Made by a program: the position numbers and the translations under genes. This document shows positions 29,245 through 35,225 of a DNA stretch of 35,225 bases, in pieces. Under the pieces are notes generated by a model, which was not told where the DNA came from, searched no databases, and worked only from the letters and a program-made list of their open reading frames with translations. The stretch is from Hyphomicrobiales bacterium. Its GTDB lineage: Bacteria > Pseudomonadota > Alphaproteobacteria > Rhizobiales > Rhizobiaceae. The DNA is taken from positions 1-35,225 of the forward strand of contig UBTA01000105.1 in NCBI GenBank assembly GCA_900468065.1, written 5' to 3'. The stretch's first letter is position 1. Every line of letters begins with the position of its first letter.

Positions 29245-29407
29245 GCGCGAGCGCCCCGGCCAATGAGGGCCTGCGAAATCAGCCGATTTTCAAAGGATCG
29301 CGGGGTATCGCGTCCATTACCCCAAAAATGATCCACGTCCTGCTCTATTGGCGGGAAGTCCGGCACTGTAGGAGATGCCGTCTTTCCCCCTAAATAACAG
29401 GTTTTCA

Positions 29408-30544
29408 ATGAAATTTCGGCGCAACGCACCCATCGCAATCATCCTTGCGATCGTCATAACCGTGGCGGGAGCGGCTTTCGTTTCAAGCCGGCTGTTTTCC
29501 GGTATGACGGATGCCGTCGAGGCGGATCAGTTCCGCGTGATGGGGGCGATCGTGCAGACAGCGATCAGCGACGCCGAGAACAAGGCGCTTGCCCGCGCCG
29601 AATTGCTCGCCGATTTGCCCACGGTGCAGAAGCTGCTTGCGGCGGGGGACCGCACGGGACTTGAGGCTGAACTTGCCAAGATGTTTGCCAATCAGAAGGC
29701 GCGGCACGGCGTCGATCAGGCGCAATTCCACATCCCGCCCGCCACCTCTTTTCTCAGGCTCCATGATCCGGCGAACTTCGGTGACGATCTGTCGGCCTTC
29801 CGGCCGATGGTCGTTGCGGTCAATCGCGACCGGGTGCCGCTGAAAGGGGCTGCGGTTGCCCGTAGCGGGCCGGCAATCTTCGGCGTCGCGCCGGCGTCCG
29901 ATTCCGGCGGAAAACCCATCGGCAGCGTCGAGATCGGTATCGCTTACGGGCCGCTGCTGGCTGGCCTGAAAACTGCCTATGGCATCGATCTGGCGCTGTT
30001 CATCGAGGAACAGGCGCTCAAGCAATTTGCGCAGGGCGTCGATCCCGAACGGATGGGCGAACAGAATAGGGTTGGCCGCTACATTCGCTTCGAATCCACC
30101 AATGCCCAATTGATGGCGCAGCTTGCCGGGGCCGAAGATGTGGCGGTGGTCAACGAGCCGGTCCGCTATGTCCGTGATGCACAGGGGCTGGTGCGCGGCG
30201 TGTTGCTGTTGCCGGTCAATAGCAGTTCCGGAACGCCGTTTGGGGTAATTGCCGCGACGGCGGATTTCAGCCCCTCGCGCGCCGCCGTCAACCGCTCGCT
30301 GATCTGGCAGGGCGTCATCACCCTGATCGCCATCCTTGCTCTCTGCGGCTTCGTGCTCGTCGTGCTGCGCGGGTTCCTGCTCAGGCCGCTGCAGGTGCTC
30401 GGGCAACGCTTCGATGCCGTCAGCGCCAATGAGCCGCTGGCGCCGATCGCCGGCTGCGAAACGTTTCCGAAGGAAATGCAATCCTTTGTCACGCTCTACG
30501 ACAAGATCAGATCGCGGCGCTCGGACGCGGACAAAGCACAATGA
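29408..30544 (+). CDS. Membrane-anchored periplasmic Cache sensor without output domain
   Basis: This 378-residue protein has an N-terminal helix (8-27), a periplasmic region (about 30-298) and a second helix (299-320). A short HAMP-like cytosolic stub of 58 residues follows, and nothing else. The periplasmic block at 108-162 (HIPPATSFLRLHDPANFGDD, then FRPMVVAVNRDRVPLKGAAV) is the pattern of double-Cache ligand sensors of chemoreceptors. No kinase, MCP, GGDEF or EAL domain is present, so it cannot signal in the usual way. The ATG at 29408 is chosen at the Lys/Arg-rich start MKFRRNAP. Its stop overlaps the start of the ion-channel gene (ATGA). I infer a sensory partner of that channel. Confidence 0.8.
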   Translation: MKFRRNAPIAIILAIVITVAGAAFVSSRLFSGMTDAVEADQFRVMGAIVQTAISDAENKALARAELLADLPTVQKLLAAGDRTGLEAELAKMFANQKARHGVDQAQFHIPPATSFLRLHDPANFGDDLSAFRPMVVAVNRDRVPLKGAAVARSGPAIFGVAPASDSGGKPIGSVEIGIAYGPLLAGLKTAYGIDLALFIEEQALKQFAQGVDPERMGEQNRVGRYIRFESTNAQLMAQLAGAEDVAVVNEPVRYVRDAQGLVRGVLLLPVNSSSGTPFGVIAATADFSPSRAAVNRSLIWQGVITLIAILALCGFVLVVLRGFLLRPLQVLGQRFDAVSANEPLAPIAGCETFPKEMQSFVTLYDKIRSRRSDADKAQ

Positions 30545-31632
30545 GAGCCTTTGCGAACGCTATTCTGATTGTTCTGGGCTGGATCGCGGTCACCGCATCC
30601 CTGTTCGTGTCCGGTCCGGCGCTGGCCGGGATGGATCTGCCGCGTGGCAATGGCCTGCCGGTGATTGTTCAGGCAGGAGCGTCCTTCCTCTCGCTGGATG
30701 GTTTCGATGAAAATGCTGGAACATTCCGCGCGACTGTCGATGTTCGTCTGCGCTGGACGGATCAGCGGCTGGCGCGCACCGGTCCTGCTGCGGGATCGCC
30801 GCCCGAGACCCTGCGGGACGCCGCAGCACAGGCCCGGATGCGGGAGATCTGGGTGCCGCCCGTCGTCCTTTCCAACCAGATCGGCGAGGCGGCCCTATCG
30901 GACGATGGCCTGCGCATTTATCAAGGCGGGCGGGTCGAGCTTTTGCGGCGTGTGACTGCCGATTTTTCAGTCGATGTTGATGTGGCGCGGTTTCCCTTCG
31001 ACAGGCAGCGGCTTCCGGTGAATATGGTGATCAGTGGATTAACGGTTGCCGAGGTGGCGCTGCGTTTCGACCAGTCCGACATCGATTACAGCCGCCCCTC
31101 CGCCAATGCCGCGCTTGCGGGTTGGAGCGTAGGCCTTGTTGATCTCAAGAGCCAGCCGCAGTCCGGCTGGTACAATGGCAGGCATGCGCAGGTGGTCGCC
31201 TCGCTCGACATCGCCCGGCAGCCGGGCGTCGTCGTTGCATCCATTTTCATCCCGCTGTTTGCCTCGCTGGTTATTCCACTGCTGGCAATCTGGCTGAACC
31301 GGATGGAGGATGGCGTCTTCCAGGTCGATACCTACGAGATGGTCAATATCATCATTGGGGGCCTTTTTGCCGTCATCGCGCTGAACTTCACCGTCTATAG
31401 CAGCTATGCCGTTCTTGCGACCGGTGACAACACCGTCAACCGGCTGTTTGCGCTCAACTATCTGACGCTGGCCTCGGCGCTGTTCGTCAATATCCTGTTT
31501 GCCCGCTTCAACGTCGTGGGCCGGCTGTTCGGACCCTATGTGCAGGAACAGGCCTATGTGACGATCATGTGGGCCGTGCCGTGCCTGATCCTGACGCTCG
31601 CCACGGCCTTCATGCTGGTCGCCTATGTCTAG
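30541..31632 (+). CDS. Prokaryotic pentameric ligand-gated ion channel (Pro-loop, GLIC-like)
   Basis: This 363-residue protein has a signal peptide (1-29, ending ALA). Its beta-sandwich ligand-binding domain (about 35-225) carries RLRWTD (69-74), IWVPPVVLSN (103-112) and the Pro-loop ARFPFDRQ (149-156) without the flanking Cys pair. Four helices follow: M1 about 229-252, M2 264-290, M3 299-321, M4 339-361. This is the complete layout of bacterial relatives of nicotinic and GABA-A receptors (GLIC/ELIC family). M2 begins TYE, like GLIC's SYE, placing a Glu near the intracellular mouth, which suggests cation selectivity. The M3-M4 loop is very short, as in prokaryotic members. It is coupled by ATGA to the Cache gene and follows a quaternary-amine transporter operon. 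Confidence 0.9.
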   Translation: MRAFANAILIVLGWIAVTASLFVSGPALAGMDLPRGNGLPVIVQAGASFLSLDGFDENAGTFRATVDVRLRWTDQRLARTGPAAGSPPETLRDAAAQARMREIWVPPVVLSNQIGEAALSDDGLRIYQGGRVELLRRVTADFSVDVDVARFPFDRQRLPVNMVISGLTVAEVALRFDQSDIDYSRPSANAALAGWSVGLVDLKSQPQSGWYNGRHAQVVASLDIARQPGVVVASIFIPLFASLVIPLLAIWLNRMEDGVFQVDTYEMVNIIIGGLFAVIALNFTVYSSYAVLATGDNTVNRLFALNYLTLASALFVNILFARFNVVGRLFGPYVQEQAYVTIMWAVPCLILTLATAFMLVAYV

Positions 31633-31676
31633 ATGTGGAGCCTCAGCAGGTTGTCCCGGTTGAGCTCTACATCTAG
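31629..31676. terminator. Hairpin containing both convergent stop codons
   Basis: CTAGATGTGGAGC (31629-31641) and GCTCTACATCTAG (31664-31676) form a 13-bp stem with one G-T pair and a 22-nt loop. The channel stop TAG is in the left arm and the uxuA stop TAG is in the right arm. No T tract follows, so it may act as a Rho-assisted terminator or a 3'-end stabiliser. Confidence 0.55.
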
Positions 31677-32848
31677 GTCAGTTGATCGACAGCGGCGATG
31701 ACTCCGCGCAATTCAGCGAGACCCTTGAGGCGGCCAATGCAGGAATAGCCGGGATTGACCGTCTTCTTCTGGTCGTCGATCAACAGATGTCCGTGGTCCG
31801 GGCGCATCGGGATGACGCTATCGCTGCGACCTTCCTTTTCGCGCCGCCGTTCCTCAGCGCGCAAAACCGAGATCAGGGAGACCATGTTGACGTCACCCGC
31901 CAGATGCTCGGACTCAATGAATGAGCCATCCTGCTCCTTACTGACGTTACGCAGATGGGCGAAATGGATGCGATCAGTGAAGCGTTTTGCCATCCCGACG
32001 ACGTCATTGCCGGTGCGCGAGCCGTAGGAACCGGCGCAAAGCGTGATGCCGTTTGCCGGCTCATCGACGGCATCGAGGATGGTTTGAACGTCGTCCGCCG
32101 TGGACACGACACGGGGAAGACCGAACAGCGAGAATGGTGGATCGTCCGGGTGGATGGCAAGCCGGACGCCGTTTTCTGCTGCGACAGGCACGACTTCCTT
32201 GAGGAATTCGATCAGATTGGCGCGCATGTCGTCTGAGGAGACGCCGGCGAACGAGGCAATCTCGGCGCGGATTTTTTCGCGCGTGTGGCTGTCTTCGCCG
32301 CCCGGCAAGCCGGCGATGATGTTCCTTTCGAGCGTCAGGATTTCGTCTTCGCTTTTTTGCTCCAGACGTTGCCGTGCAGTTTCGATGACGTCAGGCGTGT
32401 AGCTGTCTTCGGCGGCGCGGCGCTTGAGCACGAAAACGTCGTAGGCGACGAAATCGATCATATCGAAGCGCAGCGCAAAGCCGCCGGCCTCGGTCGGATA
32501 CATCAGGTTGGTCCGGGTCCAATCGACCACTGGCATGAAATTGTAGCAGACCACGGGCACGCCGCCCTTGCCGAGATTGGCAAGGCTCTGTTTCCAGGCA
32601 TCGAGCGTGCGCCGCCATTCGCCGTCGCGCCGCTTGATCGACGAATTGACGGGAATGGATTCGCAGACTGACCATGTCATCCCGGCTTTCCTGACCAATG
32701 CCATGCGCTCGGCGATGTCGGCGGGCGTCCAGATGCGGCCGTCATAGATATGATGGAGTGCTGTGACGACGCCGTGAGCACCGGCTTGGCGTGCGTCCGA
32801 CAAGGTGACCGGGTCCTGTGGTCCAAACCAGCGCCAGCTTTCGAGCAT
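31673..32848 (-). CDS. uxuA: D-mannonate dehydratase
   Basis: This 391-residue enzyme dehydrates D-mannonate to 2-keto-3-deoxygluconate in hexuronate catabolism. Signatures are WRWFGPQDPVTLSDARQAGA, VVTALHHIYDGRIW, WSVCESIPVNSSIK, VCYNFMPVVDWTRT, LAIHPDDPP, LCAGSYGSR, HFAHLRNVSKE and MRPDHGHLLIDD (metal-binding His and Asp). The length is typical. The ATG at 32848 has GGGAGAGAC upstream. It is divergent from gntR, with an operator-like palindrome in the predicted promoter spacer (-35 TTATTG at 32885-32890, -10 TATAAC at 32862-32867, 17 bp apart). Confidence 0.96.
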   Translation of the reverse strand: MLESWRWFGPQDPVTLSDARQAGAHGVVTALHHIYDGRIWTPADIAERMALVRKAGMTWSVCESIPVNSSIKRRDGEWRRTLDAWKQSLANLGKGGVPVVCYNFMPVVDWTRTNLMYPTEAGGFALRFDMIDFVAYDVFVLKRRAAEDSYTPDVIETARQRLEQKSEDEILTLERNIIAGLPGGEDSHTREKIRAEIASFAGVSSDDMRANLIEFLKEVVPVAAENGVRLAIHPDDPPFSLFGLPRVVSTADDVQTILDAVDEPANGITLCAGSYGSRTGNDVVGMAKRFTDRIHFAHLRNVSKEQDGSFIESEHLAGDVNMVSLISVLRAEERRREKEGRSDSVIPMRPDHGHLLIDDQKKTVNPGYSCIGRLKGLAELRGVIAAVDQLT

Positions 32849-32867
32849 GTCCGTCTCTCCCGTTATA

Positions 32868-32879
32868 ATGTTGGACAAT
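32868..32879. promoter_or_regulatory. GntR-type operator-like palindrome at uxuA promoter
   Basis: ATGTTGGACAAT fits the FadR-subfamily pattern TNGTNNNACNA and is nearly the same as the site next to gntR. It lies inside the 17-bp spacer of the predicted uxuA promoter, so binding would repress. Confidence 0.6.
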
Positions 32880-32928
32880 TAATGCAATAATTTCCAGAAA
32901 ATCAATATCCAAGAGTTGATCTGATCAT

Positions 32929-32941
32929 TATGTCGGACATA
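32929..32941. promoter_or_regulatory. GntR-type operator, perfect palindrome at gntR promoter
   Basis: TATGTCGGACATA is a perfect 13-bp palindrome sharing TGTYGGACA with the uxuA-side site 61 bp away. It lies 33 bp before the gntR start, which points to autoregulation. Confidence 0.65.
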
Positions 32942-32973
32942 TGCTGCTGGAATACAGGTCCAAGGAGAATGGC

Positions 32974-33714
32974 ATGGAGAACGGCGTGCGGGGTTCCGCC
33001 GTTGACGGAATGGTGGATCACATCCGCGATCTTATCCGCGAACGCGGCCTGACCGTCGGCGACGTTCTGCCGAGCGAGGCGGAACTTGCCGTGATGTTCG
33101 ATGCCAGCCGCAACACCGTGCGGGAAGCCTTTCGTACCCTCAAAGCTTACGGCGTAGCCGAATCGCGGCAAAAGGTCGGCGCCGTGCTGACCGACCAGCA
33201 CCAGACGGCAATGCGCGACCTGTTTTCCTTCGCCATGGACATTTCCGTCGATGCCTTCCGCGATATCCAGGGCTACCGGCGGCTGACCGAGATGAGCATG
33301 TTCGATCTGCTGTCGACACGCATCACCGAGGAAACGCTTGCCGGGATGGAAATGCTCAATGCGCGCATCCGGCAGGCAGGCACACCGGACGAGGCGTCCG
33401 AACTCGATTATCAGTTCCACAAGCTGATGGTGGATGCGGCCGGAAACCGGACACTCTCGGAAACCTACGGCATGCTGAAACCAGTGATCAACCGTCTGAT
33501 GCTGGCGGGCAAATCGCAGCGGCTGGTGCTTGAGAGCGTTGCTGCCGAACATGCCGATATCGTCAAGGCGCTGCGCGACCGAGACCGGATCGGGTTTGCC
33601 TATCATATGGACCGGCATCTCGATGCGGGGCTGGAATTCATTCCGGCGGCGGATATGGCGCGTGGAGCGATGCAGCAGACCGGGGCAAAAGGACGGGGGA
33701 CGGGCGTTGCGTGA
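32974..33714 (+). CDS. GntR-family regulator, FadR/FCD subfamily
   Basis: This 246-residue repressor-type protein has an N-terminal winged helix (HIRDLIRERGLTVGDVLPSE, then ASRNTVREAFRTLKAYGV) and a C-terminal all-helical FCD ligand domain. The FCD domain includes the metal-site helices (FHKLMVDAAGNRTL, EHADIVKALRDRD, YHMDRHL). It probably controls the divergent uxuA and its own operon in response to a sugar-acid intermediate. The ATG at 32974 has AAGGAG seven bases upstream. An ATG at 32941 would begin inside the operator and is less likely. Confidence 0.9.
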   Translation: MENGVRGSAVDGMVDHIRDLIRERGLTVGDVLPSEAELAVMFDASRNTVREAFRTLKAYGVAESRQKVGAVLTDQHQTAMRDLFSFAMDISVDAFRDIQGYRRLTEMSMFDLLSTRITEETLAGMEMLNARIRQAGTPDEASELDYQFHKLMVDAAGNRTLSETYGMLKPVINRLMLAGKSQRLVLESVAAEHADIVKALRDRDRIGFAYHMDRHLDAGLEFIPAADMARGAMQQTGAKGRGTGVA

Positions 33715-34469
33715 ATTTGCCGGAAAAGTCGCTCGGCCGCGCTGTTGCCCTGCATCTGGCCCGCCAAGGCGCGTCCGTGGCGTCGCTGGGGATCGATCCG
33801 GCTGCCAATGCCGGGCTTGAAACATTGGCAGCAGCCGAAAACCTCGCGCTGACCGTCTTTCATGCCGATGTTTCCGTGCCCACCGATGTGCAACGCGCCA
33901 TGGCGGCAGCCGTAGTTGCGTTCGGCGGCCTCGACATCATTGTCAACTCGGCCGCTGTCCATCCCTACGGCACGGCGGAGACGACGCCGTTCGAGACTTT
34001 CATGCACTGCCTGGCCGTCAATGTCGGCTCGATCCATCTGACGGCGGAATTCGGCGTGCCGGAGATGCGCAGGCGCGGCGGTGGCGTCATCGTCAATCTG
34101 TCGAGCGTGCAGCGCCATGCCTGCCAGAGCGGGGTCTCCGCCTATGTCGCCTCCAAGGGGGCGATCCATGCCTTGACGCGGGCAATGGCGCTCGATTTTG
34201 CCGCCGATCGCATCCGGGTCGTGTCGATCAGTCCGGGCTCCGTGCGCACGCCGATCCTGGAATTGGCGGCGCGGACATTCGAGGGTGACGATGCCGATAT
34301 CGACGCGGTATTCCAGCGTTTCGGCGCGGCGCATCCGCTCGGGCGGATTGGCGAGCCGGAGGAGGTGGCAGTGCTTGCCGCCTTCCTCGCCTCGGACAAG
34401 GCCGGCTTTATCACAGGATCGGATCACCGGATCGATGGCGGCCTGACGGCCGGCATCGGTGTTCGCTGA
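33707..34469 (+). pseudogene. SDR dehydrogenase gene lacking its cofactor motif (about 26-nt deletion)
   Basis: From about 33735 the frame encodes a normal classical SDR: GRAVALHLARQGASV, DIIVNSAAVH (NNAG-type), the catalytic Ser in VNLSS, SAYVASKGA (YxxxK), SPGSVRTP, and a C-terminal GSDHRIDGG. The N-terminus is wrong. The open frame (GTG at 33711) has no TGxxxGxG nucleotide loop. A TTG at 33707 in another frame encodes LREFAGKVA, exactly how such SDRs begin. Inserting about 26 nt after 33733 would restore both the frame and a LVTGxxxGI segment. I therefore read this as a recently broken gene. Neighbours suggest a sugar-acid oxidoreductase role originally. Confidence 0.75.
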
Positions 34470-34478
34470 GGAGAGACC

Positions 34479-35177
34479 ATGAGCATTCCGATGAAACGCA
34501 GCGCCATCAACCGGATCATGCGCGAGAGCGAGGTCTTCATGCGCTCGTTCGGCTTCATCCTGCCGCCGTTTTCGCGCTGGTCGCCGGACGAGATGCGGGC
34601 GCGCAAGGGCGAGATCGACGGGATCACCAATGCTGCACTCGGATGGGATATTACCGATTTCGGCCTTAGCGATTTTGAAAAGACCGGACTGTTTCTCTTC
34701 ACTGTCCGCAACGGCCGCTTTGCCGATCTTCAGCGGGGACGCGGCATGCTCTACGCCGAAAAGGCGATGATCGCCCGCAAGGACCAGGTGACGCCAATGC
34801 ACCGGCATCTCTTGAAGGCCGAGGACATCATCAATCGCGGCGGCGGTACGCTGGTGGTTGAGCTGTTCGGTGACACCGATGGTCAATGCGATCGCGCCAA
34901 GGGCACACGGGTAGCAACCGACGGCATCTGGCGTGATCTGGCGCCTGGCCACAAGCTGAAGCTTGCCCCCGGAGAAAGCGTGACGCTGATGCCGGGCGAC
35001 TGGCATGCCTTCTGGGGCGAGGGCGCCGACGTTTTCGTCGCCGAGGTCTCGACCGTCAACGACGACAATACCGACAATATCTTCGAGGACCCGGCGGTGA
35101 CCCGGTTTTCCGGCATCGACGAGGACGAGGCGCCGCTGCATTTGCTTGTGCCGGATTATCCGGGATGGTTGCGGTAG
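34479..35177 (+). CDS. D-lyxose ketol-isomerase family protein
   Basis: This 232-residue cupin-fold sugar isomerase of the D-lyxose isomerase family interconverts D-lyxose and D-xylulose, and often D-mannose and D-fructose, with Mn2+. The metal site is visible as MHRHLLKAEDI (His108, His110, Glu115) and PGDWHAFWGEG (His176). AGGAGAG precedes the ATG. It follows the SDR gene by nine bases in the gntR-led operon, on the opposite side of the regulator from uxuA. That suggests use of uronic acid or pentose/hexose sugars from plant material. Nothing is seen in the remaining 48 bases. Confidence 0.9.
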   Translation: MSIPMKRSAINRIMRESEVFMRSFGFILPPFSRWSPDEMRARKGEIDGITNAALGWDITDFGLSDFEKTGLFLFTVRNGRFADLQRGRGMLYAEKAMIARKDQVTPMHRHLLKAEDIINRGGGTLVVELFGDTDGQCDRAKGTRVATDGIWRDLAPGHKLKLAPGESVTLMPGDWHAFWGEGADVFVAEVSTVNDDNTDNIFEDPAVTRFSGIDEDEAPLHLLVPDYPGWLR

Positions 35178-35225
35178 GCACAGGGGGCGGACGCTTTTGT
35201 TTGGCATGACGCTCCCAGTTTCCCC

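Noticed and set aside
29340..29365. Possible sigma-54 promoter (CCGGCACTGTAGGAGATGCC) before the Cache gene
   Set aside because: The GG and GC elements are 13 bp apart; sigma-54 promoters need 10.
33603..35207. 534-codon open frame antisense to the SDR and lyxose isomerase genes
   Set aside because: It shadows recognised plus-strand genes, shows no motif and has no ribosome binding site.

Overview
The window looks like chromosomal DNA of a Rhizobiales alphaproteobacterium (Rhizobium/Agrobacterium group). The evidence is the GC-rich sequence, the gene order rplU-rpmA-...-obgE-proB-proA-nadD-rsfS-rlmH-envC-ctpA-yibQ-rppH, an imuA-imuB-dnaE2 cassette behind a GAAC-N7-GAAC LexA box, and bfd-bfr behind an Irr-type iron control element. 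The assignment rests on family recognition only; no database search was possible.

Layout. 1-3.6 kb: a Cys-rich small protein, a Rid-family protein, leuD, a small membrane protein, a CitE-like lyase coupled to a DUF1737 protein, and a small zincin. 3.7-9.5 kb: the SOS mutagenesis cassette, with overlapping genes that imply translational coupling. 9.5-10.6 kb: iron storage and release (bfd-bfr). 10.6-11.6 kb: a gene graveyard with an RTX-like scrap, the 3' end of an AraC regulator and the 3' end of an SDR/epimerase gene. The last two look like a former divergent pair fused by a deletion. 11.6-24.8 kb: a long, mostly leftward housekeeping block (RNA 5' pyrophosphohydrolase, envelope maintenance, ribosome maturation, NAD and proline synthesis, Obg GTPase, L27, L21). 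It is interrupted by a rightward endonuclease/phosphatase-fold gene and two coupled GNAT acetyltransferases. A tRNA-Ser(CGA) follows.

25.4-31.6 kb is the most unusual part. A complete YehZYXW/OsmF-type quaternary-amine ABC transporter is followed on the same strand by a membrane-anchored periplasmic Cache sensor with no output domain. That gene overlaps (ATGA) a prokaryotic pentameric ligand-gated ion channel (Pro-loop/GLIC-like). My inference is that the Cache protein is an accessory ligand-sensing subunit or partner of the channel, possibly for a ligand related to the transporter's substrate.

31.7-35.2 kb: a hexuronate/pentose catabolic locus. uxuA is divergent from a FadR-type GntR regulator, with two palindromic operator-like sites between them. 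Downstream of gntR lie an SDR dehydrogenase gene and a D-lyxose-isomerase-family gene. The SDR appears to have lost exactly its TGxxxGxG cofactor motif through a deletion of about 26 nt. The window ends inside this locus, so its remainder is not visible.
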